From Adiantum capillus-veneris (taxonomy: Eukaryota; Streptophyta; Polypodiopsida; Polypodiales; Pteridaceae): a stretch of DNA of 60,000 nucleotides. The notes beneath the pieces were generated by a model. The model had not been told where the DNA came from and did no database searches. It worked only from the letters and a program-made list of their open reading frames with translations. The stretch is taken from assembly GCA_014529385.2 (NCBI GenBank), contig CM043969.1, positions 24,695,946-24,755,945 of the forward strand, in the 5' to 3' direction. This document shows positions 9,479-20,844 of the stretch, piece by piece. Position 1 is the stretch's first letter. Each line of letters opens with the position of its first letter. The position numbers and the translations under genes were made by a program.

Positions 9479-11305
9479 ATGGGTGATCATGTTGAGCAAC
9501 AGGGTATGCATTTTGACCCAGCAACAATGCAAATGTTTCAAGCATTTGCAATGTTCATGCAACAACAACATGCTACTGAAAGAAGGGAGATTTCAGCAAC
9601 GAAGGCCATACAAGCGGTCGTCAACAGAATGGATCAGCTCAATGGCAAAGATGTAACCAAGTACTTACGCGAGTATGTGAAGGATATGGAGCTGCATCGC
9701 GTGTCAGAAGGTGAGATGATTCAAAGCTTTGAGCTAGTTGTTGCTCCAGAAATTAGGGAGCATGTTAGGGCAATTAAAGATGGGCATGGGAGAAATTGGG
9801 AAGAACTCAAAGTAGCTTTAAAGGAGGAATATTTCATGGAGGACTCGGAGAGAGTGACCAAAAGAACATTCTTAGAATGGGTAGTCAAGCCAAAGCAAGG
9901 ACTATCAATAACAGAGCTACTTAGGGAATTTGAGCGGCGCTATGCACAACTCACTAGGACAAAAAAGGCCACACTAGATGCAGAGAAGACAGATCTTTTC
10001 TTACAAGCTGCAGGTAAAGAGTTTCAAGAAAATTTGGAGCTTCTTCTTGAAGATAAAGATGCTGAGCAAGGACTAAAGACCGACTGGAATGAGGTTGAAG
10101 GTGCTGTCTCACTGCTTGCCAAACGACAAAGAAGAAGGGACAAGATGGTAGTAAACACTACAAGTCCTTCCACCTCAACTTCTGACAAAATGGTAAAGCC
10201 TACTTTTATCGCTCCTAAGTTTGATGAGTCCATGCTAGATGAGCTTGTGAAGGGAATGCGTGACTTGAAGGTGAAGTTTGCAAAGCTTGAAGAAAAAGGC
10301 CAACCATCAGGGCCACTTCCTAGGCAAAGACAACAGCCCAAAGAAGGGTTTGTTAATAGATGTATTTGGTGTGATAATACAGACCATGTAAGAAGGGATT
10401 GTGATGATTTTAGTGATGCTTTGTCAAAAGATGTTGTCTTTTTTAAGGATGGTAAAATCCACTTAAGAGAGACAGGTCTACCCTTGAGAACTAACTTTAG
10501 GAAGGGGGAAATGCAAACCTTAGTTGAAGATATGGCAACCAAGCATGCCACCTCTTCAGTTGAGGCAGCTACTTATGGAGTAAAAATTGAACATTTTTGT
10601 GATGAAGAGGTGAGTGACCATCATGGTCAAATTTGGCCAAATGTCATGCAATTAGCTAAAAAGGGAAAGCTTACAAAAGAGATTCTACATGAAGCAGGTG
10701 ATTGCATACATCTAGAAACAGGATGGAATGATCCAGTGGACTCATTGTCAGTGCATGCCTACATTACAAAATGCCAACAAAATGAGGCAATTGTAGAAGA
10801 GAAGCGCAGACGTGAGAATGCTGATGAAGGACCATCAAAAAGAACTTCTAAAAGTGGGGGAAGAAGCGACTCAATGCCTTCTCAAACACCCTCAACACAA
10901 GGAGCATCTCCACCTGAAGTACTCATGGAGGATTCTACAACAGGAAAGAAGAAAGAGCCAATGAAAGATAAGACAAAAGGCCCAACTTATAAACTACAAT
11001 CTGATATTGAAGTTGCTATAGATTTAAAGAAAGTCTTGGAGGAAAGGATCTTGAATAGCAAGATTGAGTTCACTCTGGGAGAAGTTCTTGGCATTGCAAA
11101 GTGTGAATTCCACGAGGAGATCATTGACATCATCAAGAGGAAGAGGCAAACCCTTGCTGAAGTTTCTCGTCCACAGGTTGAAGGGGAAACCTCAAAAACA
11201 CAAGGGATGCAACTGCAAAATAAGGAGAATGATGGAGCTGTGGTAGGATGCTACCAATCTAGTGGGAGAGTGAAGCAAGTGCATTTCTCAAATGATGATG
11301 AATAA
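9479..11305 (+). CDS. gag: E5 gag polyprotein
   Basis: I place the start at the ATG in ACCATGG (9479), 54 bases after the 5' LTR, giving about 608 residues. The N-terminal half has a retrotransposon capsid look: a helical region with EYVKDMELHRVSEGE, then a WEELKVALKEEY segment and FLEWVVKPKQGLSITELLREFERRY. A single CCHC knuckle, CIWCDNTDHVRRDC, sits near 10357-10400 and would bind the genomic RNA. The C-terminal third is charged, with a Ser/Thr/Lys-rich linker around 10800-10980. The frame ends at TAA 11303-11305, and the protease continues in the same frame right after it. The frame is intact, unlike pol. Confidence 0.9.
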   Translation: MGDHVEQQGMHFDPATMQMFQAFAMFMQQQHATERREISATKAIQAVVNRMDQLNGKDVTKYLREYVKDMELHRVSEGEMIQSFELVVAPEIREHVRAIKDGHGRNWEELKVALKEEYFMEDSERVTKRTFLEWVVKPKQGLSITELLREFERRYAQLTRTKKATLDAEKTDLFLQAAGKEFQENLELLLEDKDAEQGLKTDWNEVEGAVSLLAKRQRRRDKMVVNTTSPSTSTSDKMVKPTFIAPKFDESMLDELVKGMRDLKVKFAKLEEKGQPSGPLPRQRQQPKEGFVNRCIWCDNTDHVRRDCDDFSDALSKDVVFFKDGKIHLRETGLPLRTNFRKGEMQTLVEDMATKHATSSVEAATYGVKIEHFCDEEVSDHHGQIWPNVMQLAKKGKLTKEILHEAGDCIHLETGWNDPVDSLSVHAYITKCQQNEAIVEEKRRRENADEGPSKRTSKSGGRSDSMPSQTPSTQGASPPEVLMEDSTTGKKKEPMKDKTKGPTYKLQSDIEVAIDLKKVLEERILNSKIEFTLGEVLGIAKCEFHEEIIDIIKRKRQTLAEVSRPQVEGETSKTQGMQLQNKENDGAVVGCYQSSGRVKQVHFSNDDE

Positions 11306-11854
11306 GTTGAAGATATTCCTAGGAGTTACTATTCACGAAGTCATTGGGCAAGGGCTACTACAGAAACTTTGGTCAAGGTAGGTGATCTTGAAGAGCCATT
11401 TGTTGCCTTGATTGACCATGGTTCAGAAATAAACATAATGTCAAAGAGCCTCTACAACAAGTGCAAATGGCCGATGGACACAGATCATGGTTGGATGGTA
11501 AAAGTGGCAAACAATTCATCCGGTGAATTGTATGCAGCATGTCCAGGTGTGAAGGTGACAATAGGTGATGTAAAGATTGACCAAAACTTCTTTGTTCAGG
11601 ATACATCTTCATATCATCTCATCCTTGGACAACCCTACATTGTGGGAGTTCGAATGGAAACAAAGGTAATGGACGATGGTTCAGCATATGCTAGGATACG
11701 TAGCAAAGATGGTAAACGTGCTGTCCAATTTCTCACAGTCTGTGTAAACCATGAAAGAAATCGTGACAACCTCAGAGAACATCCTCTACCAAAGGTAAGC
11801 AAAGAGTTTCATGATCATAGAGAAATGATGGGTTTTGGCCAAGTACCATTGTAA
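11306..11854 (+). pseudogene. pol: E5 aspartic protease region
   Basis: This is the same reading frame as gag, separated only by the TAA at 11303. It encodes a retropepsin: active site ALIDHGSEINIMS near 11407-11445 (Asp-His-Gly-Ser in place of the usual D-S/T-G-A/S), a middle strand region, and the ILGQP motif near 11626. It would cleave the Gag-Pol polyprotein. The frame closes at TAA 11852-11854; RT lies in another frame. Either the gag stop is read through or it is a disabling mutation. There is no ATG near the start, so independent translation is unlikely. Confidence 0.8.
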
Positions 11855-12402
11855 AGCGGGATTGCAGTGGTACAGAAAGAAAAAGGGTCTCGCCTGATCC
11901 AAAAATACGTGAAACTTTCTCGATGAGCTCCTTGGTAACAAGGAATGGATCAATATGTTTTACAAAACTTGAAGATTTGAAGAGATATGAGAGGCAATAT
12001 GTGCATAATGTACAAATAGGCATGAAAAAGAGTGGGTTGCTAAAGCCTACAGAAAATGTTTTGGGTTTGTGTGAACAAGTTTCTTTTGTAGATACTATGG
12101 GTGAGCTTGATGCTATAATGAGGTCTAGTTTGCATCTTGAAAATGAAGTTGTGGAAGTTTGCTCTATGGAAATGTATCAAGTAATAGAAGCCTTTAAAGA
12201 AACCCAAACAGTTGGCCCAGAAGTCCATGTTGAAACTAAATACAAGAGTGTAGCAAAGAAGGTGAAACCAGTAGCTTCACCCTTACCACCCAACAACAGG
12301 GAAAAGATTGAACAAGCTTCTTTACAACCAAGTTTGCGGAATCCTAAAAAGATCGAGCATACCTTCACAAAGGAGTCTTTTCAACAGTTGCAGATTGGTT
12401 GA
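11855..12402 (+). pseudogene. pol: E5 pol: protease-RT connecting region
   Basis: After the protease stop the open frame changes (open from about 11923) and runs to TGA 12400-12402. The product is a mostly polar linker (ERQYVHNVQIGMKKSGLL, then a Lys/Pro-rich stretch) as found before RT in plant gypsy elements. The RT frame continues in phase after the single TGA, so this is one ancestral polyprotein broken by one frame change and one nonsense codon. Confidence 0.7.
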
Positions 12403-14196
12403 GAGGAGTTTCTAACACAGGAGGAGACAAAGTGCCTTAAAGAAATGCTTTCAAAGCATGGTAAGGCTTTTGCATTTGAGCCACATGAGATAGGATGTGT
12501 TGATCCTTATATTGCAGCTCCTATGGTAATTTTCACAATACCTCATGTGCCTTGGAATCTGCGGCCTATTCCGGTTCCAAAGGCTCATTTGCCAAAGTTA
12601 GTAGAGCTACTGAATGAGAAAATCAAAATGGGAATCTTGGAGCCTTCTTGTGCTCCATACTCAAGCAGGTGGTTCACAGTTCCAAAGAAGAATGGTTCTC
12701 TACGCTTCATCCAAGATATGCAACCAGTGAACAAGGTGACAATTAGAAATGTAGGTACATGTCCAATTGTGGATGAATTTGCAGAGGCGTTTGCAGGGAG
12801 GGCAATCTACTCAATGGGGGATCTCTACTCAGGGTATGATCAATTTCAGCTTGCAATCGAAAGCAGAGACTTGACAACCATGAGGACACCTTTGGGTTTG
12901 GTAAGGATGTGTACCTTGTCACACGGAGCAACCAACTCGGTTGCACATATGATGAATGGGATGAATAAGGTCTTACGTGACTTTATTCCTCAAATCACAA
13001 TGCCTTTCATTGATGATTTGCCTATCAAAGGATGTGAAGAAAGTGACAAAGATGAAGCTTTGGATCTCAAGGGATGTCGCAGGTTTGTGGTAAATCACAT
13101 AAATGATTGTGATAAAATTTTGTCTAGGTTGGAAGAAGTGAATCTTACATTGTCAGGGAAAAAGTCTATGTTTGGTGTCAAAGAAGTGCTCATTGTGGGG
13201 CACATGTGCGGGCCATATGGTAGGAAACCTTGTCCATCAAAGGTAGATGCCATCCAAAGAATGAAAGAAACATGCACTAGCATCACTGAGGTTAGAAGGT
13301 TTCTGGGAGCATGTGTCTTCTATGTTATTTGGATTCCACATTATGCACATGTAGCTGATCCTCTTTATCAGCTGCTTAGAAAGAATCAAAAGTTTAAATG
13401 GACAGAAGCACATGTAAAATCCATGAAAAAGCTAAAGGAGTTACTCCAGTCAGCAACGACTTTGAGAAAGGTAGACTATGAGTGTCAAAGGCCAGTGATT
13501 GTGACAGTAGATACCAGTCCTACAGGGATTGGATGGGCAATAGGGCAAGATGACAAAGAAGAACACAGGTATGTGGTAAGATTTGGAGCAAAGGTACTAA
13601 GTGCTCGCCAAAGAAACTATCCACACATAAAGAGAGAGTTATGGGGTATGGTTACAGCCTTGAGAAGTGGGAAAGAGTACCTAATTGGTGCATGTGTGGT
13701 TGTAGAAACAGATTGTCTACCACTTCTTGGGATGATTACAAGCTGCTCAACACCAGACATTGCTATGTTGCGGTGGATTGCCTACATTAAGTCCTTAAAT
13801 CCCGAATTTAAGCACATTGCAGGTAAAGACAATACAGTGGCAGATATGCTATCAAGGGCAAGGTATGAAGATGAGTCACAAATGATTGATGAGGGAGATG
13901 ATGTAGGCACAAAATTCTATTCTATCTCTCATGTCAAAGGTAACAATGTCTGCATGACTAATTCAGTTGAATTGTTCTTGAAAGATCTTTATGAAGATGA
14001 TTGGCTTTCTATTGGAAGGTACTTGAGTACTCTAACAAAACAGGATGATTGGTCTGAACAAGAATTCAAGAGGATACGCAGGAAAGCATATGGGTACTTT
14101 TTAAGGGATGGTTATTTGTGGAAGCATCCTAAACAAAAGGGTGCTACACCACAACGGGTTATATGTAAAAAAGAGACTCAAGTAAAGCTCATGTAA
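12403..14196 (+). pseudogene. pol: E5 reverse transcriptase and RNase H
   Basis: RT motifs appear in order: WFTVPKKNGSLRFIQDMQPVN (12664-12730), palm motif A YSMGDLYSGYDQF (12810-12846), LSHGATNSVAHMMNG, and catalytic motif C MPFIDDLPI (13000-13026) with both aspartates. A tether (VRRFLGACVFYVIWIPHYA) leads to RNase H with VTVDTSPTGIGW (13500-13536), the catalytic Glu in KRELWG (13630) and ETDCLPLL (13707). These copy the RNA genome into DNA. The frame is open from 12403 to TAA 14194-14196, about 597 codons. The next domain follows in the same frame, so the terminal stop is a nonsense mutation rather than a natural end. Confidence 0.9.
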
Positions 14197-15381
14197 GAGT
14201 TTCATGAGAGTCTATGGGCTGGACACAGGGGTGTGTGGGCAACCTTCTCCAAGTTGAAAGAAAAATACTGGTGGAAGGGTATGTATAAAGATGTATCTCA
14301 GTTTGTAGAGTCATGTGTAACTTGTCAAATGTATTCAAATTTTTGACATCGTGATGGATTGCACCCTACATATCCACTAGCCATGCACTATAAATGGGTT
14401 GTGGATCTAGTCACGATGCCTTTAGGACTCTGGCAGATGAGATACTTGGTTCTTGCACGAGAGGACCTAACTAACCAGGTTGAAGGAAGAGCATTAAGAG
14501 CTAAGACCACAGAAGCTGTGTGCAAATTCCTTCTTGATGAGGTGATTTGCCGTTATGGTTGTGTGGGAAAAATCATTGCAGATCGAGGTGAACTGGATAC
14601 CGAAGAAGCAAGGGAGTTCTTTTCTAGATTAGGGATCAAGCTTTCTTTTACTACAGCTTACAACCCTGAAGGCAATGGAAAGAGTGAAAGAGGGCATCCT
14701 CCTATCATCAAAGCTTTGGCCAAGGCTTGCGAAGGAAGAGTTGGTGAGTGGCCAAAATTGTTACCATATGCTTTATGGGCTGATCGTACAGCACATAGCT
14801 CAGTAACTGGCTACATGCCTGCGGAGCTAATGCATGGTCAAAAGCCAGTGATGCCGATTGAGGATACAATTCCCACATGGAATGTACTACCTTGGCAAGA
14901 GGGGCTTAGTAGGGAAGATCTCCTTGCACTGCGTATAAGGCAGCTAGAGAGAAGACCTGGAGACATTGAAGCTGCAAAAGAACGACTCAAAAATGCAAGG
15001 TTGAAAAAAAAGGACTATTTTGATAAGCGACATCGACTCAGGAGCAAAGCAATTGACAAAGGTGACTGGGTTTTAGTGTATGATAGTAGCCTTGATAACC
15101 AGCACACAGTCATGCGTAAGTTCTCAAAAAGATGGTTTGGACCGTATGTTGTAAAGCATGTGCATGAAAATGCTACTTACAGCTTGTCTGAACTAGATGG
15201 TACAGAAGTAAAGATTCCCATTGCAGGAAAAAGGATTAAAATGTTTAAGAGAAGAGGAGACAATGATCTAGAAGATATGGATGAGGAAGAAGAGAAAAAC
15301 ACAGGTGAAGATCAAAGTGAACATGAAGCTTTGGAATCATCCAGTGAAGAAGAAGACAAGGAAGATCTACAAGAGGTCTAA
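14197..15381 (+). pseudogene. pol: E5 integrase
   Basis: The N-terminal zinc-binding region is visible as FHESLWAGHRGV...ESCVTCQ (14200-14335), followed by a TGA at 14344. The core runs from 14359: WVVDLVTMP (first Asp), IADRGELD (second Asp, about 14580) and NPEGNGKSERG (Glu, about 14670). The C-terminal part has the WFGPYVV (GPY/F-type) motif near 15130 and an acidic tail to TAA 15379. This enzyme inserts the DNA copy into the genome. All pieces are in one frame with RT, so only two nonsense codons (14194, 14344) interrupt it. Confidence 0.9.
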
Positions 15382-15427
15382 TCTTACAAAGAGACAATGT
15401 GGCACATACCGGAGGATGTGCAGGTTT

Positions 15428-15439
15428 AGAGGGGGTGGA
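15428..15439 (+). promoter_or_regulatory. E5 polypurine tract
   Basis: AGAGGGGGTGGA lies immediately before the 3' LTR TG, the standard position for plus-strand DNA priming. Confidence 0.85.
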
Positions 15440-16271
15440 TGTCGTGCTGTGACACGTACATAGTGGGAACGCATGCTACAAGATCTATCTTGTATTTTTT
15501 TAGATACATAATTATATTTCCTAGTGTACATATGCATATTTAAGTATAATAATAAGCCTTCTATCTCATCCTATTATTTTTCTCAAGGGTAACATATCAT
15601 TACTTTACCATCAGAAAATACTATGGGAAAAGCATCAATAGCTCCGCCTCTTTAACTTGGGGCAAAAAGGATTGATTCTTTATTTCTACTATTTCATTAT
15701 CATCTCACACCCTAGCTAGATCATATATCTAGGGTAAACTCCAATATATATATATTCTATGTATTTTTTATACTTTTCTTATATTTCTTTTTAAATTGCT
15801 ACTAAGAGAGAATCAAATCCTAGTGGGACACTAGGTGGCATGATTTCAAAGATACACTTATTTTAATGCATTATTGCAAGCATGATTACAAAACTTTGTC
15901 AAGGAGCAATGTCATGCTTTCATATGGCATGAGGTGTCCTTTGGAATTAAATGAAAGTTTAGGCTAAGGAGACCACATGAAGACTTTTGCTGCCATAAAT
16001 GGACCCTATTTTGATGAATTTTTTACACAAGGTTCCAATCCGAATTGGAAAACGATTTTAAAATAAAAATCTTAGCTAATGAGCTGACGTTTTTGCCCAT
16101 ATTTTTACTTTTTTATTTAGAGCCACGGTTGAGGAGATATGATCAAAATACTGGACCCCAGTCTGACCCCAGTCTGCCCACATCATGCAGGGGCAGCTCA
16201 TTTCCAACTTTTCCAATTCCTGTTTACACTGGCTCCTCTCTTCTTGTATAAACCCTTGGGGGTTCCCTTCA

Positions 16272-16280
16272 CCTATAAAA
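16272..16280 (+). promoter_or_regulatory. TATA box of the E5 3' LTR
   Basis: The CTATAAAAG box is identical to that in the 5' LTR. It could drive transcription into the downstream LINE half. Confidence 0.65.
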
Positions 16281-16621
16281 GGGGACCTCTTCTTCCTTGG
16301 AAGGAACTCAAGCATTCAAGCCATTGATGAGAGGAATTCATGAGGGAGTGAGTAGTAACGTCTAATTGTACTTAGCCATTAACATAAGCCCAAGCCTACA
16401 CTTTCTCCTAGAGGGAGACTAGCCATTCTTGCAACAAGCTAACCTTGGAAGATCAACTCTAATCAAAGAAGGTGTTGTACTTGGCGTATCAATCAAAGTG
16501 GAGTGCTCCCCCCTCTTCTTCTTTCTCCATCAATAATGGTGCCGAAGGGTTTGTCAAGTAAGATGTGTTCTACATTGATGTTTTCTTGATTTCTTATTGT
16601 TTTCTTTTTCATCTCTAATCC

Positions 16622-16656
<35 letters not shown>

Positions 16657-16870
16657 ATATGTATGTATGTATCTAATCTCATCTCCTTAACCAAATCTAT
16701 CTCTCTCACTCTTAGTAATTCATCCTCTCTACAAATTTTAGGTTCTCTTTGCTACAGGTACATCTCTCCCCGCAGTATCCTTATTGTCTACGGGCAAGAA
16801 TAGGGCTTGGGAGGGAAAATTCTCATCTCTTCACTTCTCTCATATCTACATTTCTCACATACTATCCTAG

Positions 16871-17089
16871 ATGAATAACCCACATGATGATCATTTCTAT
16901 CGCTTTCACTCTGTACAATCTATTAGAATTAACGTATGGATTAGCCGTAAAATACACTTTCAACAACGTATAGTGTTTCTCTTTGGCCCTGAAAGGCTCA
17001 ATGAAATACTTCTATCACCGGATCCCATCATACTACCTCTCATAGACTATAATTTTTCTTTTGATGTAAGCGTAGTTATCTTGCTATGA
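16871..17089 (+). CDS. LTR-encoded small ORF a, 3' LTR copy
   Basis: The product is the same 72 residues as 8797-9015, with no residue changes. Its TGA (17087-17089) overlaps the next ATG. Position, similarity and caveats are as for the 5' copy. Confidence 0.45.
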   Translation: MNNPHDDHFYRFHSVQSIRINVWISRKIHFQQRIVFLFGPERLNEILLSPDPIILPLIDYNFSFDVSVVILL

Positions 17090-17298
17090 ACCAAGAGGAT
17101 TTGTACACACAATTAATCCCAATCACTAGACAAAATATATATATTATGGTAAGCACAAAACTACAATTCCAAAGAACAATTCGTAGCCTATTTGGTCAGC
17201 CAAGATTGAATGCCATTAACTCATCCATTAACCCTTTCATATTACCCATGATACGATATGACCATAGCCTTGATGTTTTCATCTTCGTATTGTTTTGA
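17086..17298 (+). CDS. LTR-encoded small ORF b (70 codons), intact in the 3' LTR
   Basis: It starts with ATGAACCAAGAG, the ATG overlapping the ORF a stop in ATGA, an arrangement compatible with termination-reinitiation. The product carries FQRTIRSLFGQPRLNAI and FILPMIRYDHSLDV, parallel to FQQRIVFLFGPERLNEI and IILPLIDYNFSFDV of ORF a; both start MN and end in a hydrophobic run. The two DNA copies are visibly less alike than the proteins, which would suggest past protein-level constraint, but I have not calculated it. No known family is recognised. Because the tract lies in R/U5, it would be present in the leader of every element transcript. Confidence 0.45.
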   Translation: MNQEDLYTQLIPITRQNIYIMVSTKLQFQRTIRSLFGQPRLNAINSSINPFILPMIRYDHSLDVFIFVLF

Positions 17299-17503
17299 CA
17301 TTCTCTTTTGTGTTCTTTCTTTGTGTGTGTGAGTGCAAGAGAGAAAGAGTGAGTCTTCTTTGATTGTACTTCTTTCCAAACCCTAGTCTTCATGGCATCT
17401 ATGGTTTAACTCCTTCATATAGTTTTTGTTGAGTTCTCTCACAAACTCTCACAGCCATAAGCCCGGTGCTTTCCTGGAAAGACCGCAAATTTCTCGACAC
17501 CGC

Positions 17504-19035
17504 GAGGAAATCTTTAGAGATGTATGTAAAGCCTTCAAGTGCCGAGAGAGTTTATGCATGGAGTCTTTCGCATCTTTCAAAAAGTGATATGTCGATTACG
17601 TATGGGAGATAGAATTTTAGAATTTTTTGCAAGCACCATTGGTGTTAAACAAGGATGCCCACTTTCCCCAACCCTCTTTGGGCTACTCATTGATGAATTG
17701 GAGTGCATGGTTCTTGATTTTATGCAGCAAGAGGGCATAGAAGAGGTTAAGATCGAAAATGCGGTGATCATGCTTTTGCTTTATGCCGATGATGTAGTGC
17801 TCTTGGCACATACCTTAGAAGATGCACAAAAGCTTATGAGTGTCTTGGAACGCTTTTGCCTACATAGCGGGCTGATCGTGAATGGATCCAAAACCAAGGT
17901 TATGCTTGTAAAGACCCTCAATGACGAAAATCCATGCATTGTATACAACAATGAGCAACTTGAAGTGGTAGATCACTTCAAGTACCTTGGCCTTGAGGTT
18001 CCATCCAATCATAAATGGAAGGATTGTGCAATGCGTCACTTGGAAGCTGGAAAGAGGGATTATTATGCATTTGAGAACATGTGCAATTCTGGAGAGATCA
18101 AGTGTTGGGCTCTCAAAAAGTACCTCTTTGACACATTGGTGACACCAGTGCTTCTTTATGGAGTGGAGATGTGGGGTGGAAGCATCGGGAAGTCTACTTG
18201 GAAAGAATTTGAGAATGTCCAAAAGCATTTTCTCACCAACTTTCTCCAAGTCAAGACAAAAACACCCTACATGCTCTTACTTCTTGAGTCCGGATCACTT
18301 CCCATTGAGGTCTTGGGCATGCAAAGGGTTGTGGAGTACATGTGTAAGACACAACGTAGCCCTTTGCATCGACTTCCTAGAATCACATATGAAGCAAGTC
18401 AAAAGGTTCAAAAGACATGCAAGAGCCAAATACTAAGTTCGGGGGTGGATGCTTGGCATCAAGAAATGGTTTGGAAGATGGGATGCATGTCACTTGGTCA
18501 AGGATGCGTCGATCGACTCCCAAGTTAATGAGGCCTTCTTACAACGCCAATGTATCACGGCTTGGGAGAAATCCAGAGGTTCTCGCTTCAGCCATTACAC
18601 CACACACATTGCCCCAAACTACAAATCTCTCTTCTTCTCTGAACGAGGTAACCGAACCCATCCCTACATCCTTGAGCCCATCCCGTTGAGTGCGATCCGC
18701 ACCATTGCCTCCATTCACCTTAGCTCCCATTCTCTACGCTGCGAGACAGGACGTTGGGGAATTGGTGAGGACTATCATCGACTTTGCACCTTATGCCCTC
18801 GTCAAGTGCGAGAGAGTGAGTACCACACTACTTGAGTGCTCAGCTTTTGACCACATTAGGTCCTCTTTTCCTCATATATTCAGCCATGAGCTCTCCCTAC
18901 ATACCTTCCTCTCCCAACCACGATGTGGACTCTCTATTGCGACACTCATTTCAGCCTTTTTTGAGCATCGAGAGTCACTCACACCACGTGACATGTTCAT
19001 TTGGTCCCATAGGTCATATTTGACCTCCGAGGACG
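17504..19035 (+). pseudogene. LINE ORF2, 3' half: RT palm to C-terminal zinc region
   Basis: This continues the LINE interrupted at 7378. Motifs: VPREFMHGVFRIFQKV (17540), GVKQGCPLSPTLFGLLIDELE (17640), and catalytic YADDVVLL (17780) with both aspartates. The thumb follows (FKYLGLEV near 17975), then the plant LINE C-terminal region with HSLRCETGRWG...HRLCTLCPRQV...LLECSAFDHIR across two frames (18730-18860), a Cys/His-rich putative nucleic-acid-binding segment. Frameshifts occur near 17505, 17538, 18440-18530 and 18800. Coding similarity fades by about 19000, and a (CT)n tract follows at once. Confidence 0.85.
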
Positions 19036-19044
19036 ATAATAGAA

Positions 19045-20830
<1,786 letters not shown>

Positions 20831-20844
20831 ATATTGCACAAGTT

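Larger units (their letters stand above)
7379..17499 (+). mobile_element. E5: complete Ty3/gypsy LTR retrotransposon nested in the LINE
   Basis: Two near-identical LTRs (7379-9425 and 15440-17499) begin TG and end CA. They enclose a primer binding site, gag, protease, RT-RNase H, integrase and a polypurine tract. The 4-bp target duplication CCGC lies at 7375-7378 and 17500-17503. By eye I count roughly 18 substitutions between the LTRs, plus a duplicated 11-12 base segment in the 3' LTR and (AT)n length differences, so the insertion is fairly young. The order protease-RT-RNase H-integrase defines Ty3/gypsy. The coding region has in-frame stops at 11303, 11852, 12400, 14194 and 14344 and a frame change between about 11855 and 11920, so this copy is probably not autonomous now. 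Confidence 0.95.
15440..17499 (+). repeat. E5 3' LTR
   Basis: It is 2060 bp and nearly identical to 7379-9425. It differs by scattered substitutions, a duplicated GACCCCAGTCT near 16155-16175 and a longer (AT)n at 16625-16655. Its CA end is followed by CCGC, the target duplication. Confidence 0.95.

Noticed and set aside
10024-10551. Minus-strand 175-codon frame opposite E5 gag
   Set aside because: It is the shadow of a well-supported gag with a zinc knuckle on the other strand.
7374-17503. 5-bp target duplication ACCGC for E5
   Set aside because: The leading A is also the final A of the LTR (CGACA), so only CCGC is unambiguous.
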